Part shown: one piece after another, positions 46,653 to 57,679 of the stretch
How positions within the stretch are numbered: the stretch's first letter is position 1
Layout: every line of letters starts with the position of its first letter
NCBI GenBank assembly: GCA_021229015.1
Contig: CM037779.1
Span: forward strand, 558,001 to 622,000
Direction of reading: 5' to 3'
Origin: Solen grandis
Taxonomy: Eukaryota > Mollusca > Bivalvia > Adapedonta > Solenidae
Length of the DNA stretch: 64,000 bases
Notes under the pieces: model-generated
Databases searched by the model: none
What the model was told of the DNA's origin: nothing
The model's input: only the letters and a program-made list of their open reading frames with translations
Made by a program: the position numbers and the translations under genes

Positions 46653-46990
46653 GGAAGACAAATTTGGTCAAAATTGACCGAAGAGTTATAGCTCTTGATG
46701 GCAAGGTAGCCCTTGTGGTAGTGAATAAGTATGTTAGTTTGATTGATGACAGAAGCTTTAATAGTGTACATGTTATGGCCAAGGTTTAAGTTTTTCACGA
46801 TGACGACAACACCAGAGTGATGACAATACCTCAATCAATTTTTTTTGTTGAAAAAACAGATGAGCTAAGATTTAAGAAGTTGATCATTAGCCAGAGGTTT
46901 GCCTGCTATTCATGCATACATTAATGTATTATTGTAGATAAAGTGATAACCCCATTTAAATGCTCAGGGAGTTAGAGGCTTTACATTTTA
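46653..46990. other. No gene; repeat remnant at the left
   Basis: 46653-46800 is related to 45262-45417 (GACCGAAGAGTTATAGCTCT). The rest is AT-rich. Confidence 0.35.
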
Positions 46991-47830
46991 AAATTAGAAA
47001 TGTGTCCACAGGACACAGATGCACTCACCTTTCACTTTGTTAGTAACAAGGGTGAAAATACCCAGATGCACAGGTTCATACACTGAATAGTATATCCATA
47101 AGTTTCAAGTCTGTAGTACAACTACAATTAGAGTAATGTGTAGTAATATTTTCACAAATTAAAGGCCTGTAAATCTGTCAACGGCAATGGTCATTCAATG
47201 AAAATACCCAGTTGCACAAGATCGTGTCCTAAAATAATATATCTATAAATTTTCAAGTTTGTAGTACAAGTACAGTTAGAGTTATGTGTGTCGAAAAAAC
47301 AAAAAATTAAATATTTTCACAAATTCAAGGCCAGTAACTCTGTAAACAGCAACGAAGATTTGATAAAAATACCCAGGTGCACAAGACCATGTCCTGAATA
47401 ATATATCCATGAAGTTTCAAGTTTGTGGTACAAACACTTTCGAAGTTACATGCGTCACAAACATAAAATTCCATATTTTCACAAATCAAGGCCCGTAACT
47501 CTGTCAACAGCAACAATGATTTGATGAAAATACCCAGGGGCACAAGTTCATGTCCTGAATAATATATCCATGAAGTTTCAAATCTGTAGTACAAATACTA
47601 TTAGAGTTGTGTGTGTCACAAACTTAAAATTCCATATTTTCACAAAATCAAGGCCCGTAACTGTCAATGGCAACGGTGATTCGATGAAAATTCGATGAAC
47701 AAGTTCATGTCCTGAATAATATATATCCATGAAGTTACAAGTCTGTAATACCAATAATTTCAGAGTTATGCATGTTACAAAGTTTCGAAACGGATGGACG
47801 TACATACGCAGTAGGCCTTACAGTGTCATT
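46991..47830 (-). mobile_element. Hairpin-ended tandem-core element, family E
   Basis: Five units of about 150-161 bp (AATACCCAG.TGCACAAG, CATGTCCTGAATAATATATC, CATGAAGTTTCAAGT) with ATCC anchors near 47091, 47241, 47401, 47562 and 47723. At the left end is the palindrome TGTGTCCACAGGACACA (47001-47017); at the right is CGAAACGGATGGACGTACAT. The 3' sequence after the hairpin is TTTCTAATTTT rather than CTCTTGTT. Confidence 0.65.
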
Positions 47831-48039
47831 CCTTTCCCTCTACTTGCACACACAGGATGATCTGGCTCTGAAGCCACCAACCTAGCTTAGAACTTGGAGA
47901 AAATAGCAAAACATTCCACTACTAATTTCTTGTTCCCTTAGATCAAAATCAAATATTTTCATTATAATTAGCATGCCCAGATCAAGGGGGGAGGGGGATA
48001 CTGGAGAACACTACACAACCAGACACCTGAGTCACAAAA
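47831..48039. other. No gene seen
   Basis: Short unique stretch. Confidence 0.4.
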
Positions 48040-48350
48040 ACTTCTCAAATTGAGATTTTACTCAACTCTAAGATTGGAAGCTCTAAAACTAAATTGTTTA
48101 TTGACCTCAAGAAATGTAACATGCATGTTATCATTAGCTCTTACAGAAAACCTCATTTCTTCAAAATGTCATTTCTGTGATGATACAGAGTTTGAGATTA
48201 CTGAAGAAAATCTCAATTCAAAATGTTTTGTGAAACTCAGGCCTGATCAAACTGAAAATAACTTTGATCTGGTTTTGTACTCCAGTAACAGGGCTCAGTA
48301 CTACCCCAAAGTGACAACACTGCATCCTGCATCATACTGCTGTGAGTAGC
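48040..48350 (+). repeat. Dispersed repeat also present at 58140-58400
   Basis: Shared order: TGAGATTTTACTCAACTC or a close form, TTTATTGACCT.AAGAA, CAGAAAA, GAGATTA, GAAAATCTCAATTC, AAACTCAGG or TCTCAGG, CTGATCAAACTGA. The 99-codon ORF here is not preserved in the other copy, so it is not called a gene. Confidence 0.55.
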
Positions 48351-48357
48351 ATGCAAC

Positions 48358-48667
48358 CAAGGCTCAAATTTAATTTTTTCCCCACTCGCAAAAAAATGCC
48401 AGTGCCTTTAATTTCAACTCCTAAATTCCCAGACTTCAGTCTTATTCGCAAATTATTTTACTTTCATGGAAATTGCTTGTTAGGATTGTACATTATCAGG
48501 ATCACTGTTTCATAAATTAATGGATTGTATACAAAAAAAAAAGAAGGAGAAAGTGATTGTTTAACCCAAAATTTTCACTCGTAAAAAAAATGCTAATGGT
48601 TTAAAACTGGCAAACTTCATTTTCTACTCGCATTTTGCAGAAATATGAGTGTTAATTTTGAGCTCTG
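48358..48667. mobile_element. TIR element with GGCTCAAATTTAA-type ends
   Basis: Left end CAAGGCTCAAATTTAATTTT; right end GAGTGTTAATTTTGAGCTCTG, its approximate inverse. CACTCGCAAAAAAATGCCAG near the left is repeated in inverse form (CTACTCGCATTTTGCAG) near the right. Ends like these are common in hAT MITEs. No clear target duplication. Confidence 0.45.
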
Positions 48668-49270
48668 GCAGCCTGTTCAAACATATACGGATACATACAT
48701 GTATATAACACACTAGGAAATGTGATTGCTCTCAATCTAGCCAAGAATTCAAATATCATGTAAAAATTCAAAACCTGTTTCAAGAAAAGGTAAAAGCCAG
48801 GTTTGGAGTTTCATAAATTACCAGTTATTTTCAAGAAAGGCAAGAAAATGCATTAATAAAATCGTCCATATCAACTTACATTTACCTGTGTGCCTTTAAA
48901 GCGATATAATCCCACTGTCAGGTCAGGTAAACCTCTGGTATACACCGTTCTCTTTTTGATAATACATGATTATAATAGCATGTAACCCAAAGTAACTTTA
49001 TATCAGTCACTGTACACCTTTTCTATCTCCTGTTTGCATAGACACACTCACATTTCCAAAACAAAATGGTGTCTATTCAATTTTTTTCAGTATTCAAACA
49101 CATCAAAGTGTTGAATAATAAAATGGTTCTTTGATCAAATGTAATGCCTATGCCTTACACACATGTTCATGAGAGAAACATCTACCTTGGTCAGGATATG
49201 AATCAATTACTGAATTTTTCAAAGAGATAAAATTATGATAAGTAGTGAACAGAATAAAACAGGATAAGCC
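48668..49270. other. No gene seen
   Basis: AT-rich, no supported exon. Confidence 0.4.
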
Positions 49271-49512
49271 TTAACCCTTTCCCTCATAGAGGACACCATG
49301 AAAAGACCTATGCGAACAGCATAAAACCAGATCAGCCTGCGAGTAACTCGCAGGCTGATCAGGTTTTATGCTGTTCACTGCTCCTCAGTGGTCTGGAAAT
49401 GAGAAATTTATAATTAAATTTGGTAAGGTTTAACTGTGGTTTTCTGCAGATCAGGCTTTATGTGGTACCTATTGAGTGCGTCAAAATGAGTCTATATGAG
49501 GGAAAGGGTTAA
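49271..49512 (+). mobile_element. piggyBac-like MITE, copy 5
   Basis: TTAA at 49271-49274 and 49509-49512; same ends and central palindrome as copies 1-4; 242 bp with both TTAA. After the right TTAA comes GGGTTAA, a small extra piece of end sequence. Confidence 0.9.
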
Positions 49513-49663
49513 GGGTTAAAACAGTCACAGTGCCATTGTCATAATTGGCATAAGCCAAGGACTGGGGTATTACTCTCAGCTTGTAAAAAGGGCTAATAAG
49601 TAGGGATTTTATGGGATGGTGTTCCCTTGTATCATGGTACTAAAGACTGGAACTATAATCAGG

Positions 49664-50556
49664 AACAACAAGAGCTGTCCATAAGACAGTGCGCTCGACT
49701 TTTCTCAGTTCGCCATTAAAGAAAGGGCCAATCTTTGATGTTATTAGAGGTTGTTGCCCAACCTATTTGCTATTTGTAAATACAGCCAAAAAATATCTAA
49801 GTATAAAAGGGTAAAATTGAAAATACACTGCATATAGGATTATGGGCCCTGCCAGTAAAGTTGAGGTAGTGTGGGTAAACAATAAATAAGTATTCCAAGT
49901 TATGGTGGAATACCTGTGATAGTATTGAAAATATACAACTTTGTAAAAAAAATTAACCATGATTTCGGCTGTTTTCTAAGTATGAAAGGGGCATAATTCA
50001 AGAAGTAGTACAGCCAGGGTTATGGGCCTTGCTAGTAAGGCAGAGGTAGTGATGGTGAATAAGTACTTGAAGTTTCAGTCAAATACATGTGATAGTACAA
50101 CTATGTAAAAAAATTACCATGATTTTGGTTGTTTTCTAAGTATGAAAGTGGCATAACTTAAGAAGTAGTACAGCAAGAGTTATGGGCCTTGTTAGTAAGG
50201 TAGAGGTAATGATGGTGAATATGTACTTGAAGTTTCAGTTGAATACCGTAGATAGTATTGAAGATATACAACTTTGTAAAAACTTTAACCTTGATTTTGG
50301 CTGTTTTGTAAGTATGAAAGGGGCATAACTCCAAAAATAGGGTAGCCAGGGTTGTGGGCCTTAGAAGTAAGGTAGAAGTGATGATGATGAATAAGTATTT
50401 TAAGTTTGGGTGGAATACCTTTGATAATATTTAAGTTATTGATGTTTGAAAAAAACTTTAACCTTGTGTTGCAACGCCGACGCCGACGCTGACGCCGACG
50501 CCAACGCCCGAGTGACAGTATAAGCTCTCATTTTCTTCGAAAAGTCGAGCTAAAAA
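49664..50556 (-). mobile_element. Hairpin-ended element, family C
   Basis: Reading minus, it starts TTTTTAGCTCGACTTTTCGA, then has a GGCGTCGGCGTCAGCG hexamer run. Four units of about 160-172 bp follow (GCATAACTT, AAGTAGTACAGC, TTATGGGCCTTG). The end is CTGAGAAAAGTCGAGCGCAC, then the hairpin CTGTC/GACAG, then CTCTTGTT. GCTCGACTTTTC at the start is the exact inverse of GAAAAGTCGAGC near the end. Confidence 0.8.
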
Positions 50557-50935
50557 TGTACAGAATATCATACCTAAGATTCATTCATTGATGATAATGA
50601 CGGTGGTGGTTTACAGTGGTGCCAACACAGATTTAAAATTACATATTTTACACCTTAAGTACCGACAAAACATTAACTTAGAGAAATACATAATTCATGA
50701 TTTGTATCATTATTTGCTTGTCAGTGTGTTTTCATCACACAGCAGCACGTCCATTTACTCCCTTCAGAGGGCTTTTTACACCAAAAATTGGTTATCTCAA
50801 AATAGTTAGGACTCTCTATATGAAAGGGTACAAAGTCAAGAAATCATATAGCTAGTACACAGTAATTTTTTTGTACCAGTAATTTGTGGTATCATGCTAC
50901 TTTCGGTTCGGCACTATCCCATAGAGGTGTGTAAA
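50557..50935. other. No gene seen
   Basis: AT-rich; a 73-codon plus frame (50588-50809) has no splice or domain support. Confidence 0.35.
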
Positions 50936-51077
50936 AAACCAAAGGTATCCGGTACGTTGCTGCCCATTAACACACAAAAAAAATACTCAATGACCCGTAA
51001 TTATATGGTCTGACATTTATTATTTTTTTTTTTTTTTTTTTGTGAATGGGCAGCAACGTACCGGGTACCTTTGGTTT
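50936..51077. repeat. Long inverted repeat (hairpin)
   Basis: Left arm AACCAAAGGTATCCGGTACG, TTGCTGCCCATTAACACA; right arm TGTGAATGGGCAGCAACGTA, CCGGGTACCTTTGGTTT. Arms are about 38 bp with two or three mismatches, around an A/T-rich centre with a long T run. It could be a MITE that is nearly all terminal repeat. Confidence 0.85.
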
Positions 51078-51575
51078 GAGCCAGTCCGGCATCTGTCTCA
51101 TAATCCAATGCAACAGATGCAAGGGTGAGCATTTAGTAATTTTCTATTTGGATTACCTCCCTTTGTCCATTAATCATGTCTTTGTAAATACTACGATTTT
51201 TTTATCAAACATGCCTTTGTTGTTTTAAATTGTTGTTCGGACATTACCTGCTTTGACCAACAGTTTTTTTTTTCCCTGCCTTTTCTTGTTCATTCAGACA
51301 AAGGATTTCAAAGAGGAATGATCAAAGTATTTTGAAGAAGAAAGTTACATATCTGATTAAGCCAAGGCTTTGGAATTTGAAAGGACAGAATGTTATTAGT
51401 TTACATATTAAAAGAATATAATTTTATTACATTGTTTCATACTTTAAGCATTTGGTAATTTAGTAGTATTAAATTACGGTGTTGTAAATTATTGCATTGT
51501 TGATTTCTAGAAATTCATTGTAGCAGTGGTGAAGGATTGTCCGCATTTACATAAGACTTTAGTCTAAATTGAAAG
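51078..51575. other. No gene seen
   Basis: AT-rich. Confidence 0.4.
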
Positions 51576-51799
51576 GGTTTGACTGAGTTAAGTTGCCAGT
51601 TACATGTAGCGATATACATGTAGTAGGTGTCCGCAGATACAGGTGACAGCAGATACTCTAAGACTATCAGCAGGGATCTCGGAAACACCAGGGGCCTGGA
51701 CTGGTCGCCTTGGAAACCTCCACCGTCACCTATATCTGCGGACACATACTACATGTATATCGCTACATGTAACTGGCAACTTCACTGTCAGTCAAACCA
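51576..51799. repeat. Very long inverted repeat, ~75-bp arms
   Basis: The left arm (51576-51652) includes TTGCCAGTTACATGTAGCGA, TATACATGTAGTAGGTGTCC, GCAGATACAGGTGAC. The right arm (51725-51799) is its inverse with only a few differences in 57 bp, then a looser extension to GGTTTGACTGA/TCAGTCAAACC. The centre is about 72 bp. Overlapping ORFs on both strands are by-products of the symmetry. Confidence 0.9.
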
Positions 51800-53440
51800 G
51801 GGTCTCTATATATACAGGGTCATGAAACTTCAGTGTAAGCCCGCAAGATTATCGGTTTATCATGTTGCCACGATACAGGTAACCGCTGCCCAATTCTTGC
51901 TCCATTTGGCTCTTATCGAATTGGCCCATACTAAGTCAGCACGATCCATTCCCATGGGCCAATCTTTTTTTTAAGTACTGACCACATACTTACGTTTTTT
52001 ATACATAGTTTATTTATAAGATATTTTTATTTCTCTCTTTTTTAATAGAAAGTCTTAAACAAAATGTATTGAAAAAGAATGATTAATATTTGTTTTCTAT
52101 CCTTTGAAATATTATTTGGTCAATTCGATATACCAAAGTTATAATGCTGTGCAGAAAATGACATGAAAATATTTTGCAGTTTGGTGTGTTTGTGTTTTAT
52201 ACTTATGGATGGAAAAATCTTGAAAAAAAATAAAACTGTTCAGAACACAAGAGAAATGCACAAATTGTAATTGCTTATCTAATAAGTTTTTACAGCGCAT
52301 ATCACGTCACTTCTGTCACACTAAAGCATATTACGACGATCCTCGGCAAAATAAAATTATTTTTTACTATACTAGTAAAATATTGCAGATACACATGACT
52401 AGTCATTTTAGACTTATAAAGACAAGAAATGTTTGTATAACATATATACCCCTCTCATATACCATAATATTTATATAGCTATATTATATGTCATGTATGA
52501 TGTTTGCTTCATAACATGGGCATGTCACAAAGTTCAGAACTTATCTTGGTGAAGGTTTACTACTGATAATTTTGAACACTGCTAAAAAGATGAAACTTAA
52601 TCTTCACTGAAATAAATGTCAATGATTTGGAAATAACTAACAGAAGTGTATGAAATTTTAAGGGAAGTAAGGTTGTCAAAAATATACAGATTTTAATATA
52701 TACAAGATATGTTTGTAAAACATGTATGGCCCCAAACACCAGCCAGTTAGTCGTGTGGCCAGGTCATCTGATTACTGAATCCCATATCGAAGATATTTGT
52801 TAAAAACTAAATATATGAATAATAAAATCAAATTTGCCGTTGTTATTATTTGGGTGTATAAATGGGGTAGATTATTATGTTATGTTTTGAAATATTGTCT
52901 TTATTTATGCCCAATTTTAGATTTAATATTACGTGTCATATTTCCATACTTACTAAATGAAACACTTCTTGTTTTATTACTGGAGTTTCCCTGATGGGAG
53001 CTGACAATCTGCCCGTCCGCAAATGTTTCCAGATTTATAAATTTATTGAGCTTTAATGAAAAATGCAGCGTCACTAATTACATGTAATTTATTTTCTTTG
53101 ATCAAACAAGGAAACCACGAAATCAGCCATTTTGTAAACATTTGATCTCAGAATGATTTCAAAACATTATTTGATATTATTTTAACTGTTATTGACCGCC
53201 TTATAATATAAAAAATAAAGAGGGGAAACAAATGAGAAATGGTTACACTTAGTGTGTGAACTAAAAAGTAATATTGTATTCAGCTTTAAAAAGTAAAGAC
53301 GAGCGGAAACAGACATGTATTTCCCCTTTCTCTCAATGAGATTTAACAAAGCGCTCAATACTCTGAGAGATGGCAGCCGGATGAACAGGAAAAAAGATTC
53401 GATTCTGAATTATTGATACAATAGAAGCAAAATTCACATG
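51800..53440. other. No gene seen
   Basis: 1.6 kb of AT-rich sequence without a recognised repeat or supported exon. Confidence 0.4.
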
Positions 53441-53876
53441 ACTCAAAAACGCAAGTTTCATGAAGATTGGGTTGAAAATGTTGCCTCTAGAGTGTTAACA
53501 AGGTTTTTCTAAGATTTGACCTCATGACCTACTTTTTGACCCCACATGACCCAAATTCAAACTTGTCTAAGATTTTATGGAGAGAAACATTCTGACCAAG
53601 TTTCAAGAAGATTGGGCCAAAAATGTGGCCTCTAGAGTGTTAACAGGGTTTTTATAAAATTTTACGTGACCTACTTTTTGACCCCACATGACCCAATTTC
53701 GAATTTGTCCAAGATTTTATGGAGGCAAACATTCTGACCAAGTTTCATGAAGATTGGCCTAAAAATATGGCCTCTAGAGTGTTAACAAGCCAAATTGTTG
53801 ACAACGCACGTCGCACGATGGACAAAGGGCGATCACAAAAGCTCACCTTGAGCACATTGTGCTCAGGTGAGCTAAA
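53441..53876 (-). mobile_element. Hairpin-ended element, family A head and core, inverted
   Basis: The head on the minus strand ends at 53876 (plus strand AAGCTCACCTTGAGCACATT, GTGCTCAGGTGAGCT, preceded by GGACAAAGGGCGATCAC). About three ~150-bp units carry GGCCTCTAGAGTGTTAAC and GACCTACTTTTTGACCCCAC. Its 3' tail is missing. Confidence 0.65.
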
Positions 53877-54264
53877 AACATGGCTGCCAGGGGTGGGGCT
53901 AATTTGCCTAATATACAGGTATATACAATCTTAAAATGACATCTCTGAAATCACTGGACAAAATCCAATTAAATTTGGCAGGGATGAACTTTGGGTGAAG
54001 CTTCACAAAAGTTGCTGAAATTATTCCGATCCATAAAAAAAAACATGGCCGCCAGGGGTGGGGTTAATTTGCCTAACATATATATAGTGAAATCTTTAAA
54101 TGACATCTCCTCTGAAACTGCTGGACAGAATTTGATAAAACTTTACAGGGATCATCTCCTTCAAAACTACTGGCCAGATTTCAAAATGTTTCAATACAGA
54201 CTGATGTTCCTTGGGTAACCTTATACTCAGGTGAGCGACTAGGGCCATCATGGCCCTCTTGTTT
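53877..54264 (+). mobile_element. Family A 3' part, joined head to head with its neighbour
   Basis: It continues from the palindromic head in the opposite direction (ACATGGCTGCCAGGGGTGGG twice) and ends CTCAGGTGAGCGACT, AGGGCCATCATGGCCCT (54241-54257), CTTGTTTTT. The head palindrome at 53843-53876 thus serves both halves. Confidence 0.65.
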
Positions 54265-54308
54265 TTCTTTTTACAGGAGTAGCTAGATCTGTATGCAAAA
54301 TGGTTAAT

Positions 54309-54386
54309 GTCTACTGAGATCCACTCCAGTTATTTTTTTCGTATTGGCCAATTCGAAAAAATAACCGGAGCGGATCTCAGTAGAGA
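54309..54386. repeat. Inverted repeat (hairpin)
   Basis: Arms GTCTACTGAGATCCACTCC, AGTTATTTTTTTCG and CGAAAAAATAACCGGAGCGG, ATCTCAGTAGAGA; the centre TATTGGCCAATT is itself palindromic. The arms match except for about four positions. Confidence 0.88.
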
Positions 54387-55659
54387 TTAGCAAAATGGTT
54401 TGCTGCTCTGATCTATAAGCGTCACGGATATATTGTTCACGCTTAAAATAGATGTTTACAGAGCAAAATAACACGTTTACAAAACAACAGCACATGAATA
54501 GCAGTTACGGTTATGAATAAAAGGTCTGTAACATTGATACCATTTGTATATTCGTAGGTGCAGAATCGAATTACGTGGATCCGCATTAAGTGCGGAGAGG
54601 TACAGGACTGTTGACCTTGTCATGGAAAATATGCAAATTAGCAAGGTCAGCGATGCTTGGTAAGCGTTTGTAGCCACTCTTTAAAGACGGCAGTCTGAAA
54701 ATGGCCCAGATAAACCAATCTCGTTCTCGTGTTACAACATGATGTTTCGGCCAATCAGAGAGTTGCATGACCCTAGTATTAAAGAGACCCCGGTAAAACG
54801 CTCCTTCTTTTAACTTTTAACTTTTAATTTTTTATATATTTGGCTCAAATTATTATACAAGGTTGAAAATATCCTTGCTAGCCGAAATTGGCTATTAAAA
54901 TTCAAAATTACCCTAATAAGGGGCCGTTGTTGTAGCAGTAAAAAGATGAAAAGGCCATTTGTTTGCGGGCCTTAAAAATCCTTCTCCTCTTCGAACATCT
55001 CAAGCATACTCATGCTTCAAAGTCTAATTTGGTCGGCACTGATGAGACGGTACAACGGTCTCAAGGGGAATCATCGTGGCACCTCAAGTGCGCGGTTTCT
55101 TCCCGGCGAGACAGAAAAAGAAGGAAGGCACAGTACACCTCCAACCCACATGCCGACCAACATTACAGGCCACATGAGCAACAAGCAAACCCTTCCACAT
55201 TCATTCCAGGGTAATTAACACCTCCAGCTCAAATTAGCTAGTTAATTACCAACCTTTTCGGACCTTTTCGGACAACAAAAATTTGACTTTAGGAAAAATA
55301 TAAAATCTGTGAATTACAGATTTAATTCAAAATCTGACCCACTTCAGGCCACAAAATTGTATTTTATAGGGGTGAGGGGTCACACTCCGGGGTCCGCCCA
55401 CAAAGCCGAACAGGCAGATGGACCCTAATTAAACAACGTTATCAGTCAGTCAGACGCTCTCAGTTCAGACTAACGTTTGTTCAGTTCCTTTGCACCGTGG
55501 TAAGAACAGCGCCGTTTCTTGCACAAATAATGAGGCCGTGATCGCCGCCCTCTTACAAACCCAAAGGGTTATACTGTACTATTTCTATATAGGTCAAATT
55601 GGATAACAAGACGGATGCCTGTGGTTCAAGCAAACCCCGGCGCAGTAGATTGGTTCCGC
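54387..55659. other. No gene confirmed; GC content rises around 55000-55600
   Basis: Frames at 54963-55214 and 55012-55218 overlap each other on the same strand with no splice support. The higher GC could mark a promoter region, but no transcript start is identifiable. Confidence 0.3.
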
Positions 55660-55980
55660 ATCAATCACTGCCACACTGAGTTACCATGTGACCATGGTGT
55701 GTAACAAAAATCGATATTGTTTACTTACGATGAAGCTGAAAGATCGGGGTTCGAGAAATAGGGTAATATTGCACATGGGCTCGAAGTTGCAAGGGGCGAA
55801 TCAAAATGTTACCGCATTCGCCCCATGCAACTCCGAGCCCCAGTGTCTTCTCGGCTTAACTGTTGCAGTGAAGCCGGGGCCACATTTTTATTATACTCCA
55901 GCGCATGCACCAATCACTGTCACACTGAGTTACCACGTGACCCTGGTGTGCACCAAAAGTCACGCTATTGTTGGTTACCT
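55660..55980. repeat. Direct repeat pair around a hairpin
   Basis: TCACTGCCACACTGAGTTAC, CATGTGACCATGGTGTG at about 55670 recurs at about 55915 (TCACTGTCACACTGAGTTAC, CACGTGACCCTGGTGTG). Between them 55777-55840 forms a hairpin: GGGCTCGAAGTTGC, AAGGGGCGAAT against ATTCGCCCCATGCAACTCC, GAGCCC. The 133-codon ORF over this region is not called. Confidence 0.75.
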
Positions 55981-56085
55981 GTGGTTAAGCTATAGCTCAG
56001 CTATTTTTCATCGCACTCACGTACGTGAGAGGACACTATGGTCGCCCGTCCAGACACACATGGGTTTTCTCCGGTGTCACCAACA
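55981..56085 (+). mobile_element. SINE body fragment
   Basis: CACTATGGTCGCCCGTCCAG, ACACACATGGGTTTTCTCCG is shared with the minus-strand SINE at 57960-58130 (ACTACCC..., GTCGCCCGTCAAGACACGAT, GGTTTTCCTCC). The tRNA-like head is missing here. Confidence 0.45.
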
Positions 56086-56745
56086 ATAATAACCACATAC
56101 ACCGCCACAAGAGTGTGATTAATATAAGTTGTGGTAACTTGGGCATGCATGTACACAAGATAAAGTTGTCATTGCAAACATGACCACAAATTTCGGCCAT
56201 TAATATGATTATTATATCATTATAGTTCTATTTTAAACAAAACAAACATAATTACAAATATCATTTTAGAATTAAAAATCTAGCATATTTATAAATAATA
56301 TTATGAAGATTAAGTCATTATTTCAGTATATTTAATACCGAACCTCGGTGATAGGCTAATGACATTATCTAAAACTAAAAGAAAACAATCTTTTTAACCT
56401 CTATAGTAGACCTACACATGTAATCACATATTCTTATGATTGGTAAAAACAAGTTTCACACTATTTAGTAAAATGTTTAGTCACATTCATTTAATAGGAA
56501 TAAATAATTTATAGGTTAAAAGCGTGGGCTCACTTTAAAAGTTGTTAACAAATTGATTAGATTTTTGCTATCTTTTGGGGGAGGAAATGGACTGGAGGTC
56601 AAACGCCACACAAATGAGAAATGGAAACGAGTTGTTAACAGTTCCTTAACCACTTTTTTTTTTATTTCTGTCGTGTTTGGTTTGAAAATTTTTTTCCTAT
56701 ATAGTTTCAAATTTTATATGAAAATTATTGCAAATAATTAATATT
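56086..56745. other. No gene seen
   Basis: AT-rich. Confidence 0.4.
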
Positions 56746-57679
56746 AGAGGTGTCCCGGTATACCGGTATATTGCAGTATGCAGTTGAACGATACTGTACC
56801 GCGATACAAAATCAATGTACCGGTTTTTAGCGATATTTTTCCATAGTAAGACTTATTTTGGAAATGTATATTGCTACTTGCCATATTTAATGATAAACGT
56901 GTCCTGTGTGGAAGAGTTGTTTCTTTTTTCTGTATGTCCCGTATTGTGCTCGTATTTCTTTAAAAGTAGCTGCAGTGCAAGTGAGGCTGCAGATGGTGAC
57001 TACGACACCTTTATCTGCATTGTTAAAACACAATCGGGATCATTTGTCATGAAATGCTTGTCACTAATTTTGATTTATATTTCTAAAACTGATCCTTAAT
57101 TTCAAAATGGCCTCCTAAATTGTTATTTACTGGTTTAAAAATGAAGACAAAAAATCAACTATGACAACAAAATTCTTATCATGCACTGGAATAAGATTGA
57201 TGACAATATCATTGATGTAGGTAGAGCATATTCATTGACATTTACATTGAAATTCTTCTTTCAAACTTCAGACCTTAGTAGTAATTCAGATATCATTTTT
57301 GTAAGCCTCATAAAAATGGGTCAGAATCATAGACGGGGTTGCGGTTTGTCAACTTGGCAAAGTAACAATTCTGAATAACAGTGGTGTAACCACAAACTTA
57401 GAAGCGCACATTGCACGACATTCTCCTAGTGTGATATCAAACATAGGAGAATATGGATCTATTTCACCTGAATCTGCCCAAAAAGAGCCAGTCCAAATGT
57501 TCTACGAGGTATAAAATGAAAAGACATTGAGATTATTGGAAATAAATTTGAAATATAGTTGAATTAAAAGAGATGAAATTATAAAGAATATGCAGACATA
57601 TCTTTGATTTATGAAGCAATTTATCGTGGTACGTATTGCAATATATCGTGGTACACTTCTGGCGTATCGTGACAACCCT
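56746..57679. mobile_element. hAT-like non-autonomous element (tentative)
   Basis: Left end AGAGGTGTCCCGGTATACCG, ATTGCAGTATG, CGATACTG; right end CGTGGTACGTATTGCAATAT, GCGTATCGTGACAACCCT. Outer bases are roughly inverse (AGAGGTGTCCCG and AGGGTTGTCACG), with CGATAC and GTATCG motifs inside each. AATTAATA before and AACTAATA after could be an 8-bp target duplication with one change. No transposase domain is seen in the body. Confidence 0.4.

Noticed and set aside
48050..48349. 99-codon plus-strand ORF
   Set aside because: Lies in a dispersed repeat whose second copy (58140-58400) is full of stops in the same alignment.
51515..51974. Overlapping ORFs on both strands
   Set aside because: They arise from the symmetry of the long inverted repeat.
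55688..56089. 133-codon plus-strand ORF
   Set aside because: Spans direct repeats, a hairpin and a SINE body fragment; no splice support or homology recognised.
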